A DNA stretch of 64,000 nucleotides from Saprospiraceae bacterium (GTDB lineage: Bacteria; Bacteroidota; Bacteroidia; Chitinophagales; Saprospiraceae). Positions 17,454-26,031 of this stretch are shown in pieces; within the stretch, counting starts at the first letter, position 1; every line of letters starts with the position of its first letter. The notes beneath the pieces were generated by a model. That model made no database searches. It was not told the DNA's origin and saw only the letters and a program-made list of their open reading frames with translations. The position numbers and the translations under genes were made by a program. Location: the NCBI GenBank assembly GCA_028280415.1, contig JANQLV010000072.1:46810-110809 (forward strand), read 5' to 3'.

Positions 17454-17469
17454 ATATAAACTGACAAGC

Positions 17470-18858
17470 TTAAAATACCCAAAGTGGATCATCCAATAAA
17501 GCCCCGTTTTGATTAAGCTCCGCTCGTTCTACTTGTTCCCGATTGGTATCAAATTCGGATTGTGGGTATAAAAATCGCAGTACTGGTCCACTGGAAGGAT
17601 TCCAGATATTGGGAGCCATATCCATTGGCAGTAAAGCCGGATAACCAGTTCGGCGCTGATTATTCCAGGCTTCTCTAAAATTGAAACCAAAATAAGCTTT
17701 GTAAGCTTCTGTAATAATCTGCTTTAAGTCTGCTTCGGCATCGGCCGATGTCGATAAAACAGCGTATTCGTCAAGATAGACCTGGTAATCTGCAGGGGCA
17801 AGCTCCAGCATTTCCATACTTTCCGTAATGGCCCTGCTCAGCATTTCAGATACTGCTGCTTTAGTCGAACCAAGCCTTAACATTGTTTCCGCTTCTATAA
17901 AATAAACTTCACTCAGGCTGATTAAAGGTATGGAGACATCGGGTTTCAACCAGTGAATAGTATTTTCTACATTGGGTTGAAAAAATAGTGGATCACTATA
18001 GGCATAATTGAAATGAACAGTTCTACGGGGATCGTTGCTATTTTCCATCAGGGATTCCAGTAAGGGGTGAATTTCCAGCAACCAGGGACGTTCTTTGCTC
18101 CAGCGATGCAGTGCCCATGTTTCATTTTCATTAGCTCCAAAAGAAAAGACAGCCTGATCGCTTCTGTTCCGCACAGCCTGATCTTTAATATCCATTATCT
18201 GTTGTAAATAGGCCGGATTGTTTTTAGAAAGATGTAAATAAAAGCGCATTTTCAAAGCATAGGCATTCTTAATCCATTTTTCGGCATCTCCTTCAAAAAT
18301 CAGATCACCACCACTGTATTCACTTTCGACGCTCAAATCTTCGATAGCTTCGTCCAGTAATTCGAGAATCCCCTCATAAATAAGCTCCTGACTATCGTAA
18401 GCAGGCCGTAGTATTTGACCTCCTTTCAGGGCTTCGGAAAAGGGCATATCGCCAAAAGCGGCAGTTTCTGCTCCAAAGGCATAAGCTATCAATATTTTTC
18501 CAACACCTTCATAAAAGCGCTTATTCCCCTTTTTAGAAGCTTGTTCAATGAGTACCTTATTATCTTTCAAAACCCCACCGTAAAAACTATCTTTCCAGTA
18601 AGTATCCATCCGGTCTCTGCTGTTGACAATTGCTACGCAAAGTTCAGCATCGATTTGTTGAGAAACAAAGCCTGCAGAAATGGCGGTTATTTGTCCTTTG
18701 GAATAATAAACTCCGGCAATCGCGTTCGGTAAAAGGTGTCTGAGTTCTACATCATTAAGAACGGCAGGGTTTCTATTGATTTCTTCCAGTTCTTTGTCGC
18801 AAGAGGTAAAAAGGCAGATTAGTAATAATCCAAATGTAAATGTGAGTTGATATTTCAT
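17470..18858 (-). CDS. SusD/RagB-family outer-membrane lipoprotein, without SusC partner
   Basis: A 462-residue lipoprotein with an N-terminal signal ending in a lipobox (LICLFTSC, Cys about 20). The mature start KELEEINRNP is typical of the SusD-like_2 group. TPR-type helices and the region ISLSEVYFIEAETMLRLGS, followed by AYKAYFGFNFREAWNNQRRTGYP and a final NQRRTGYP-to-end segment, match this family. SusD proteins cap a TonB-dependent SusC channel and deliver glycans or peptides. Here no SusC lies next to it: upstream is a TauE/SafE permease and downstream a DUF5916 barrel. It may work with a SusC encoded elsewhere, or with the DUF5916 barrel (inference only). Confidence 0.9.
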   Translation of the reverse strand: MKYQLTFTFGLLLICLFTSCDKELEEINRNPAVLNDVELRHLLPNAIAGVYYSKGQITAISAGFVSQQIDAELCVAIVNSRDRMDTYWKDSFYGGVLKDNKVLIEQASKKGNKRFYEGVGKILIAYAFGAETAAFGDMPFSEALKGGQILRPAYDSQELIYEGILELLDEAIEDLSVESEYSGGDLIFEGDAEKWIKNAYALKMRFYLHLSKNNPAYLQQIMDIKDQAVRNRSDQAVFSFGANENETWALHRWSKERPWLLEIHPLLESLMENSNDPRRTVHFNYAYSDPLFFQPNVENTIHWLKPDVSIPLISLSEVYFIEAETMLRLGSTKAAVSEMLSRAITESMEMLELAPADYQVYLDEYAVLSTSADAEADLKQIITEAYKAYFGFNFREAWNNQRRTGYPALLPMDMAPNIWNPSSGPVLRFLYPQSEFDTNREQVERAELNQNGALLDDPLWVF

Positions 18859-18943
18859 AAGCTCTAAATATTTAAAACGTAATGTGAGTTTTTATAAAAA
18901 TAATATAATTCCACACTTTATCCAATTCCCGTTCTGTCTCTGC

Positions 18944-19711
18944 TTACTTTAAAAATATCATTACCGCTCCAAAAGCCGTTAATATTAAAATCATTTTCCG
19001 ATAAGCATTTTCATTAATTAATCGTACCAGTTTTACTCCTGCGAAAAAGCCCAGGGCAATTGCCGGTAACAAGCGAATCAAAACCGCAATCGTTTCGACT
19101 CCTACGGTGTTCCAGACGAAAATATGAAAGGGCATTTTAAAAAGATTAATAATAAAAAAGAGCCAGGCCGCTGTACCTATGAATACGTATTTGGGTACCC
19201 GCATCGCGAGAAAAAATATATTGGAAAAAGCACCTGCCAGGTTTCCTATCATAGTCGTAAAACCTGCGGTTGATCCCATAATCCCCGCGAACCACCAATG
19301 ATTCGGGACGGAAGTATCTCTCCGGTTTTCCCACCAGAACATTAGCCCCACAGAAAGCAGAATAATTACAGCCATCCCTCGTTTGAATAAGGCTTCCGGC
19401 AAATCCTTTCCTACGTATACTCCAACCAAAACCCCAAAAGCCATCCAGGGTAATAATTGAAATAAATACTTCCAGGCTACATTTTTTTTATAATATATTA
19501 CTGCCAGAATATCGGCAAAAATCAGCATACTCAACACCAGCCCGGTCGATACTTTACTCTCAAAGGCCAAAGCCATCAGGGTTACAATAATAACTCCCAG
19601 GCCCTTAATCCCCGCTTTTGCAAAACCGAGAATGAAAGCAGCACAATAGGCAAATATCCAGGAATACCAGGGTACCTGAAACACTTCCTGTAAAACCAAA
19701 TATTCTTTCAT
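18944..19711 (-). CDS. TSUP (TauE/SafE) family membrane permease
   Basis: A 255-residue, very hydrophobic protein with about eight predicted membrane segments. The two internal repeats of the family are visible as ILGFAKAGIKGLGVIIVTLM near the N-terminus and AGIMGSTAGFTTMIGNLAG at about 145-165. TSUP proteins export or import small anions such as sulfite, sulfonates or organosulfur compounds; the substrate here cannot be deduced. It is transcribed on the minus strand upstream of the SusD gene (85 bp apart) and may or may not be in the same transcript. It is divergent from the CoA-transferase genes. Confidence 0.9.
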   Translation of the reverse strand: MKEYLVLQEVFQVPWYSWIFAYCAAFILGFAKAGIKGLGVIIVTLMALAFESKVSTGLVLSMLIFADILAVIYYKKNVAWKYLFQLLPWMAFGVLVGVYVGKDLPEALFKRGMAVIILLSVGLMFWWENRRDTSVPNHWWFAGIMGSTAGFTTMIGNLAGAFSNIFFLAMRVPKYVFIGTAAWLFFIINLFKMPFHIFVWNTVGVETIAVLIRLLPAIALGFFAGVKLVRLINENAYRKMILILTAFGAVMIFLK

Positions 19712-20000
19712 TCTTAAGTTTTAGTGAAGAATAGAAATTTTAACCTCCAAATCTACTTATTATTCCTCTGAAAATATTAGTTTTGATCGCATTAGTAAAG
19801 CTGGTATTATCAAATGTATGAGCCTGGTATATAAGCGCTGTGTAGTTTAAGCCAGAGGAATAAATAAGCTTTTGAAAAACGATAAAAAAACTTATTTTTT
19901 TCAAAACTGTTTTAGTATTTAATACCATCTATGCCCTTGTTTTTTATAATTATACCTTTTGCGAAAGAACATAATAAGTGTCTTGAAATAAAAAAAATAT

Positions 20001-20699
20001 ATGGATAAAATAGTAGCTGACGCCCGGGAAGCCATAAAAGGAATTGAAAACGGGATGACCCTGATGCTGGGTGGTTTCGGGCTTTGCGGAATACCCGAAA
20101 ATTGTATTTCTGCGCTCGTTGAGGCCGGAACAAGTGATCTTACCTGTATCTCCAATAATGCCGGTGTTGATGATTTCGGTCTTGGTTTGCTTTTGCAAAA
20201 AAAACAAATCAAAAAGATGATCTCTTCCTACGTGGGAGAAAATGATGAATTCGAAAGACAAATGCTGAGCGGAGAATTAGAAGTCGACCTTGTTCCGCAA
20301 GGTTCGCTGGCTGCGAGATGTTATGCTGCCGGAGCAGGCATACCCGCTTTTTTTACTCCCGCAGGTTATGGAACAGAAGTAGCCGAAGGTAAAGAAGTGC
20401 GCTACTTCAATGGAAAACCTCATATCCTGGAACAAGCTTTCTATGCCGATTTTGCTATTGTAAAAGCCTGGAAAGGTGATCGTTTTGGAAATCTGATTTT
20501 TAAAGGTACTGCCCGCAATTTCAATCCAGCCATGGCGATGGCCGGAAAGATCACTATTGCCGAGGTTGAAGAACTGGTCGAACCCGGTGAATTAGATCCC
20601 AACTTCATCCATACGCCTGGTGTATTCATCCAAAGAATCTTCCAGGGGAATAATTATGAAAAACGCATTGAACAACGAACTGTGAGAAAGAAAGACTAA
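20001..20699 (+). CDS. scoA: 3-oxoacid CoA-transferase, subunit A
   Basis: A 232-residue alpha subunit with the family opening [18 protein letters not shown], the conserved loop [17 protein letters not shown] (about 25-41), [15 protein letters not shown] and the substrate/CoA region [14 protein letters not shown]. With subunit B it forms succinyl-CoA:3-ketoacid CoA-transferase, which moves CoA from succinyl-CoA to acetoacetate and so feeds ketone bodies into central metabolism. Subunit B follows 84 bp later. Length and motif order are normal for the A subunit. The alternative is an acetate CoA-transferase of the same fold, but the [10 protein letters not shown] form favours the SCOT group. 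Confidence 0.93.
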   Translation: MDKIVADAREAIKGIENGMTLMLGGFGLCGIPENCISALVEAGTSDLTCISNNAGVDDFGLGLLLQKKQIKKMISSYVGENDEFERQMLSGELEVDLVPQGSLAARCYAAGAGIPAFFTPAGYGTEVAEGKEVRYFNGKPHILEQAFYADFAIVKAWKGDRFGNLIFKGTARNFNPAMAMAGKITIAEVEELVEPGELDPNFIHTPGVFIQRIFQGNNYEKRIEQRTVRKKD

Positions 20700-20783
20700 G
20701 AGAGAGCAATCCTCTATGCTGCTTTCGTACACTTCTTGCCTCAGGCAAGTGTATTTAAAATTGCTAAACTGAAAATCCTAAAA

Positions 20784-21437
20784 ATGCTTGATAAAACTGG
20801 AATTGCTAAAAGAATTGCCCAAGAATTACAAGACGGCTGGTATGTTAACCTCGGTATAGGAATCCCGACACTGGTTGCCAACTACGTCCCGGAAGGATTA
20901 AACGTTGAATTCCAGTCAGAAAACGGAATACTGGGTATGGGACCTTTTCCCTTCGAAGGGGAAGAAGATGCGGATATGATTAATGCCGGAAAACAAACGG
21001 TCACGATAAAACCGGGGGGATCGATCTTTGATTCGGTCACCAGTTTTGCGATGATTCGGGGTGGTCATATTCAATTGACCGTATTGGGAGCAATGGAAGT
21101 TGCAGATAATGGCGATATCGCTAATTGGAAAATTCCCGGAAAAATGGTCAAAGGAATGGGAGGTGCGATGGATCTTGTAGCCTCGGCTGATAATATTATC
21201 GTAGCTATGATGCACACTAATAAAAGAGGTCAATCCAAATTGCTCCGGCAGTGTACCCTGCCTATCACGGGTGTCCGTTGTGTAAAAAGAATAGTCACCA
21301 ATCTGGCCGTGTTGGATATCACACCGGAGGGTTTCAAGCTTATTGAAAGAGCCCCGGGAGTATCTGTCGATGAAATAAAAAATGCCACCGAGGGCCGATT
21401 GGTCCTTGAAGGCGATATTCCTGAAATGAATTTATAA
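20784..21437 (+). CDS. scoB: 3-oxoacid CoA-transferase, subunit B
   Basis: A beta subunit of 217 residues from the ATG at 20784. The catalytic glutamate lies in FQSENGILGMGPFP, the conserved segment of this family, and NAGKQTVTIKPGGSIFDS with VKGMGGAMDLVA completes the signature. The start MLDKTGIAKRIAQELQDGWYVNLGIG aligns with typical B subunits; the frame's extension to a TTG at 20736 is rejected. The 84-bp gap from subunit A contains a short hairpin (CTTGCC/GGCAAG, about 20734-20750) and no promoter that I can see, so the pair is probably one transcript. Confidence 0.93.
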   Translation: MLDKTGIAKRIAQELQDGWYVNLGIGIPTLVANYVPEGLNVEFQSENGILGMGPFPFEGEEDADMINAGKQTVTIKPGGSIFDSVTSFAMIRGGHIQLTVLGAMEVADNGDIANWKIPGKMVKGMGGAMDLVASADNIIVAMMHTNKRGQSKLLRQCTLPITGVRCVKRIVTNLAVLDITPEGFKLIERAPGVSVDEIKNATEGRLVLEGDIPEMNL

Positions 21438-21464
21438 ACGATTCTCAACCTAAAAAATATAATT

Positions 21465-21707
21465 ATGAATCAAGAACCTAAAATAGCCGGTAAAGCCCCG
21501 ATCCCTGTGGAGCTTGAAGCCGGAAAACGATATGCCTGGTGCACCTGTGGAGAATCCAGTAAGCAACCGCTTTGCGATGGATCACATAAAGGAACTGAAT
21601 TCAATCCGCATATTTTTGTTGCCGAAGAAAATAAGACCTGTTATATGTGTACCTGCAAAAGAACGAATAATGATTATGCCTGTGATGGAAGTCATAAAGC
21701 ACTCTAA
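21465..21707 (+). CDS. CDGSH iron-sulfur domain protein with two clusters
   Basis: An 80-residue protein with two CDGSH motifs. The first is CTCGESSKQPLCDGSH (about 25-40) and the second is CTCKRTNNDYACDGSH (about 63-78). Each provides the three Cys and one His that bind a [2Fe-2S] cluster. Microbial tandem CDGSH proteins are small and soluble, probably handling electrons or iron-sulfur clusters; the exact role is not known. It starts 27 bp after subunit B of the CoA-transferase and is likely co-transcribed with it. No signal peptide is present, so it is cytoplasmic. Confidence 0.92.
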   Translation: MNQEPKIAGKAPIPVELEAGKRYAWCTCGESSKQPLCDGSHKGTEFNPHIFVAEENKTCYMCTCKRTNNDYACDGSHKAL

Positions 21708-21740
21708 ACAGTCTGTCTTTAAAATATAATTCATCTCCGA

Positions 21741-21786
21741 CAGTCATCGCTTAGTACTCGTTTTTTACAAATCTATCCGATGACTG
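21741..21786. terminator. Inverted repeat downstream of CDGSH gene, possible terminator
   Basis: CAGTCATCG (21741-21749) and CGATGACTG (21778-21786) are a perfect 9-bp pair with a 28-bp loop. No long T-run follows, so Rho-independent termination is uncertain. Confidence 0.4.
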
Positions 21787-21852
21787 CCTCATTCTTATCA
21801 CCGCTAACAGGTATCTCCTGCTTGATCTGGTAACACTTCAATTTTATACTAA

Positions 21853-21920
21853 TTTTCATTGATAAAATATCCGTTTTCATTGAATGGATTGTATACTTTC
21901 TACACTTTTCACGATTTTTG
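21853..21920 (+). promoter_or_regulatory. 21-bp-phased direct repeat with adjoining promoter
   Basis: TTTTCATTGA occurs twice, at 21853-21862 and 21874-21883, exactly 21 bp apart (two helical turns). It is followed by TTG at 21889-21891 and GATTTTTG at 21913-21920, a one-mismatch -7 box 21 bp further on. Tandem sites of this phasing just upstream of the -33 element are how LytTR-type and other activators bind. The ATG of the next gene is at 21948. Confidence 0.5.
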
Positions 21921-21947
21921 TGATGGTTTTATACAAAAACGTTGAAT

Positions 21948-22394
21948 ATGAATATGTTAAAAAAATCATCGCTATTCCTTATCCTTTCAATACTTTGTCT
22001 TAATCAGGCTGAGGCTCAGAGAGGCCGACGAAATATGGATCCCGAGCAACTAGCTGAAAGACAAACCGCTATGATGAAAGATAGCCTTGTCCTCTCCGAA
22101 GCGCAAGTGGAAAAAATTGCAGCTGTCAATTTGCTTTACGCAAATAAAATGGATGAGGAACGAAAAAAAATGCGCAATAACAATGAAGGTGACCGGGAGG
22201 CAATGAGAAGTGAAATGAGAACCCTCATGCAAAACCTCCGAATGGAGCAAAAAGCAGAACTAAAAAAATATCTTACAGCCGAGCAGTTTGAAAAATGGGA
22301 AAAAATTGAAGCAGCTCAAAGGGACCGAAGAAGAAGTCGAGGTGAAGGTAGAAAAGGAAGGAGAAATCGTGGAGAGAATAAAGATGACAATTAA
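21948..22394 (+). CDS. Small periplasmic Spy/CpxP-like protein
   Basis: About 148 residues from the ATG at 21948 (a second ATG lies two codons later). A signal peptide (about 1-25, ending NQAEAQ) is followed by a highly charged, all-helical body with RQTAMMKDSLVLSEAQVEKI and KKYLTAEQFEKWEKIE, which resemble the LTxxQ-type motifs of Spy/CpxP and zinc-resistance-associated proteins. The tail is an Arg/Gly/Lys-rich low-complexity stretch. Such proteins are often periplasmic chaperone-like stress sensors. It lies 62 bp upstream of an outer-membrane receptor gene, a common pairing in Bacteroidota, and is probably in the same operon. The family assignment rests on composition and short motifs. Confidence 0.7.
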   Translation: MNMLKKSSLFLILSILCLNQAEAQRGRRNMDPEQLAERQTAMMKDSLVLSEAQVEKIAAVNLLYANKMDEERKKMRNNNEGDREAMRSEMRTLMQNLRMEQKAELKKYLTAEQFEKWEKIEAAQRDRRRSRGEGRKGRRNRGENKDDN

Positions 22395-22456
22395 TAAAAT
22401 TCCAAAATCACAAGCTACAATCAGTTACCTAAGAACTTCATAAACTGCCCTGAATC

Positions 22457-25291
22457 ATGAGATACCTATTGGCCTTCGCTTTTTTGCTCTGTAGTTTCAC
22501 GATTGTTGCCCAGGACTTTTCTATAAGTGGAAAAGTTGTTGATGCAAAGACAAACGAGGCACTTACCGGGGCTCATATTTCTCTGTTACATCCCTGGGGA
22601 GAGGCTTATAAAACTACAGTTAGCGAAGGCAATGGTTCTTTTCGGATTAGCGGGCTTTCGGGTGGCGGTTATGCCCTCCAGATTAGCTTCATCGGCTATG
22701 CCGATTATCAAACAGAAGTTACAATAAGCAATCAAAGCATTGACCTGGGAACCTTGAAAATTTCAGAGGGAATAGCCTTAAATGAAATAGAAGTCACTGG
22801 AAAAATTCCCCTTGCCGAGCAAAAGGGAGATACCACGCAATATAACGCCCAGGCATTTAAAGTGATGAAAGATGCTTCCGCCGAAGAGCTCATCGAAAAA
22901 ATGCCCGGAGTTGTAATCCAGGATGGGCAAATACAGGCCCAGGGCGAGGATGTCAAAGAAGTCCTCGTGGATGGGCGTCCTTTCTTTGGCGACGATCCCA
23001 AAGCAGCCCTGAAAAATCTTCCCGCCGAAGTAATCAGCAAAATCCAGGTATACGATCAAACCAGTGAGCAAGCGCAATTCTCCGGTTTTCAGGATGGAGA
23101 GACTTCCAAAACAATCAATATTATTACCCGCCCGGAAATGCGTAATGGCCAGTTCGGAAGGGTTTATGCCGGATACGGTTATGATGACAGATATCAGGGA
23201 GGTGGAAATGCCAGCTTTTTCAATGGCGACCAACGAATCTCCATTATCGGTCAAACCAATAATATCAATCAGCAGAATTTTTCTTCGGAAGATTTATTGG
23301 GGGTCACTGGCTCAGGTGGGCGTGGAAGAGGCAGAGGCGGGCGCAGTCGTGGTGGCAATGGTCGCAGAGGTGGTAGCAACAGAGATTTTTTGGTTCCACA
23401 ACAAAACGGAATCGCCGCGACGAATGCGCTGGGATTGAATTACTCTGATAAATGGGGGAAAAAACTGGAGGTTACCGGCAGCTATTTTTTCAATATGACG
23501 GACATCACTTCAGAAGATATTTCCAATACCAGCTTCATTAATAATGAAACCTTTGATGAGTTTTATGATGAAACCAATACGGCTGATACCAAAAATTATA
23601 ACCATCGTTTTAATGCCCGAATTCGCTATAAAATAGATTCATTAAATGAATTATCGATTCGTCCCAGATTAAGTATTCAACAAAACGAAGGGATTTCTTC
23701 TACGATTGGTCAAAATATTATTGGTAGCAGTCTGGCCAGTATTACTAATAATGAGTATAATTCCGATCTTCTGGGTATCGATTTTTCAAATTCTATAAGT
23801 TATCGTCGACGCTTAAATAAACCCGGAAGAACTATTTCCCTCGATTTCCGGCAATCCTATAATGATAAGATCGGCGACAGTCAATTACAATCCCATGATG
23901 TTTTTTTCGGCGTTGATCCAAAGGCCGATACACTTGATCAATTGTCCGATCTGGATATTAATGGCTGGGGGATTTCTTCCAATCTAACCTATACCGAACC
24001 GCTGGGGGAAAGAAGCAGAGTCATGCTGACCTATCGCTACTCTTTTGATGAAGACAATTCGGATAAGCAAACTTTTGATTTCGAAGAGGACACACAGGAT
24101 TACACTTCCATCAATAACGATTTGACTAATATTTTTAAAAATCAATACATTACTCATCGTGCCGGTGCAGGTTATAATTATAATAAAGGGCGCGACTTTT
24201 TTATAATGGCCAGAGCCAATGTACAGTGGTCAACCTTGAACAGCGATGAAATATTTCCGGAGGCTAATCAAATATCCCAAAGGTTTCTTAATGTACTTCC
24301 AATGGCTATGCTTAGGTATAACTTCGACCGACAGGAAAATCTCCGGATTTTTTATATGGGACGCACACAATCTCCGGATGTAGAACAATTGCAAAACGTC
24401 ATTGATAATTCTAATCCGCTACAGCTTTCCATTGGAAACCCGGATTTGGATCAGTCTTATACCCATAGGCTTTCTGCTCGTTATTCAAGAACGAATACCG
24501 AAAAAGCAAGTGTTTTTTACTTTATGCTAAATAGTTCTTTTTCTAATAATTATATTGGAAATGCTACTTATTTACGGACCACGGATAATCCGATTTTTGA
24601 AGAAATCCAGTTGGAAAGAGGTACACAGTTGAGTCGCCCGGTAAACCTTTCGGGTTATTGGGTAAGCAATACTTATATCACCTACGGTTTTCCTTTAAAA
24701 GGTATAAAAAGCAATTTTAACCTTGATCTGACCGCTTCTTTCAATCGAACACCGGGTTTGATCAATGATGAATCAAACATCTCAAATAACAAATCCATTG
24801 GTGCAGGCTTCAGTCTGAGTAGTAATATCAGCGAAAAAATAGACTTTACATTTTCTACTCGCAGCAATTACAATGACGCTTCAAATTCCCTGCAAAACAA
24901 TGCAGATTCGGAATTCCTTAGTCAGCTTTCAAGGCTAAAATTTAATGCAATCCTGCCAAAAGGTTTTGTCTTTCGTACCAATATCTCGCATCAGCTCTAC
25001 ACCGGACTAACGGATGGTTTCGATGACAGCTTTTTCCTTTGGACACTGGGCATTGGTAAAAAATTATTCAAAAATCAACGCGGTGAAATCACCTTGTCCG
25101 TTTTTGACCTGCTGGAACAAAATCAAAGCATTTCTCGAAATGTTACCGAAACTTATATCGAGGACCTGCGATCTAAAGTTTTGCAGCGCTACCTAATGCT
25201 GACTTTTGCCTATAACTTCCGAAATTTCAACTCCGGAAAAGCTCAAACCAAAACAGAACGTTCGGATCGGGAAAGGAAGTGGCGTCGTTAA
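22457..25291 (+). CDS. TonB-dependent-receptor-like outer-membrane beta-barrel protein
   Basis: A 944-residue protein. The signal peptide (about 1-19) is followed by a carboxypeptidase-regulatory-like beta-sandwich (about 20-110, SGKVVDAKTNEALTGAHISL). A plug-like region (about 125-225) contains KMPGVVIQDGQIQAQGEDVKEVLVDGRP. The large barrel belongs to the OMP beta-barrel family 3 type, with NLRIFYMGRTQSPDVEQLQ. It lacks an adjacent SusD gene, so it is not a standard SusC. An unusual Gly/Arg-rich insertion occupies about residues 284-310. The protein ends in GKAQTKTERSDRERKWRR, without the usual terminal aromatic. Its ligand is unknown; the Spy-like neighbour points to an envelope function. 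Confidence 0.88.
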   Translation: MRYLLAFAFLLCSFTIVAQDFSISGKVVDAKTNEALTGAHISLLHPWGEAYKTTVSEGNGSFRISGLSGGGYALQISFIGYADYQTEVTISNQSIDLGTLKISEGIALNEIEVTGKIPLAEQKGDTTQYNAQAFKVMKDASAEELIEKMPGVVIQDGQIQAQGEDVKEVLVDGRPFFGDDPKAALKNLPAEVISKIQVYDQTSEQAQFSGFQDGETSKTINIITRPEMRNGQFGRVYAGYGYDDRYQGGGNASFFNGDQRISIIGQTNNINQQNFSSEDLLGVTGSGGRGRGRGGRSRGGNGRRGGSNRDFLVPQQNGIAATNALGLNYSDKWGKKLEVTGSYFFNMTDITSEDISNTSFINNETFDEFYDETNTADTKNYNHRFNARIRYKIDSLNELSIRPRLSIQQNEGISSTIGQNIIGSSLASITNNEYNSDLLGIDFSNSISYRRRLNKPGRTISLDFRQSYNDKIGDSQLQSHDVFFGVDPKADTLDQLSDLDINGWGISSNLTYTEPLGERSRVMLTYRYSFDEDNSDKQTFDFEEDTQDYTSINNDLTNIFKNQYITHRAGAGYNYNKGRDFFIMARANVQWSTLNSDEIFPEANQISQRFLNVLPMAMLRYNFDRQENLRIFYMGRTQSPDVEQLQNVIDNSNPLQLSIGNPDLDQSYTHRLSARYSRTNTEKASVFYFMLNSSFSNNYIGNATYLRTTDNPIFEEIQLERGTQLSRPVNLSGYWVSNTYITYGFPLKGIKSNFNLDLTASFNRTPGLINDESNISNNKSIGAGFSLSSNISEKIDFTFSTRSNYNDASNSLQNNADSEFLSQLSRLKFNAILPKGFVFRTNISHQLYTGLTDGFDDSFFLWTLGIGKKLFKNQRGEITLSVFDLLEQNQSISRNVTETYIEDLRSKVLQRYLMLTFAYNFRNFNSGKAQTKTERSDRERKWRR

Positions 25292-25329
25292 ATTACAAAA
25301 CAGTGAACATTATAGTCCGGCAAAAAGGT

Positions 25330-25887
25330 TTATTCATTTAATTTTCCCCGAATATTCCAGTTAATGCTCACAGTAGGATTAGTAAAATCCCGATAAGTTG
25401 CCCAAAGGTTATTCACATCAGAAACAATCCAGTCACCATTGGTTACTGCTGGTCCGACATCACAACCAATCGTCTGATCTTCTGCACTTAAAACCAACCG
25501 AATAGCAAGCCATATATCCTCTCCACCGATATCAACAGGGGTAGAAAGGCTATGTGAATTCCAGGTATTGGCTTCCATTTCTACAGTGACAGATTCTGAA
25601 TAAACCAATGTCTCCGGACCGTTTCCCGTACTTCCGGTATAAACCCGTACTTCGCACTGATTGGGAGTATTACGCAAATAATATTCAACCGATTCCAATT
25701 GTCTGCCCTGAAAATCACTTAGATCGGAAGCCGTAAACCGAACAGCTGTAACATAATCCCCCGGAAGTAAAAAGGGAGCATCGTTAAGTCCGCGATCGAG
25801 TACCAATTCTGCAGCAATCGAATCGTCATCATTATTACAAGAAAAAAGAAAAAGTCCAAGAGTTAGAAAGAAGAGTATTTTTTTCAT
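25330..25887 (-). CDS. Putative lipoprotein of unknown function
   Basis: A 185-residue protein with a signal ending in a lipobox (GLFLFSC, Cys about 17) and an acidic NNDDDS stretch after it, a common sorting feature of Bacteroidota outer-membrane lipoproteins. The body looks all-beta, with SVEYYLRNTPNQCEVRVYTG and IWLAIRLVLSAEDQTIGCD. It resembles the beta-sandwich modules of surface proteins that measure fold-like adhesive domains, but I do not recognise a family. It converges with the receptor gene (38 bp between stops) and has no co-directional neighbour. Confidence 0.75.
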   Translation of the reverse strand: MKKILFFLTLGLFLFSCNNDDDSIAAELVLDRGLNDAPFLLPGDYVTAVRFTASDLSDFQGRQLESVEYYLRNTPNQCEVRVYTGSTGNGPETLVYSESVTVEMEANTWNSHSLSTPVDIGGEDIWLAIRLVLSAEDQTIGCDVGPAVTNGDWIVSDVNNLWATYRDFTNPTVSINWNIRGKLNE

Positions 25888-26031
25888 AATGTCTGGTTTA
25901 ATTTTTTTTGGAAAATACAGGCTATTTCTCAGCTCTTCAAGTCATTTAACTTAACTTTAATATTCATTGTCTGAAAGATGCATAAATGAAGTCGATATTC
26001 ACAGGAATAACGGATAAACGAATAACAAAGT

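Noticed and set aside
20736..20783. N-terminal extension of the CoA-transferase B subunit from a TTG
   Set aside because: The family begins with the MLDKTGIAKRIA-type start at 20784, and the extension covers an intergenic hairpin.
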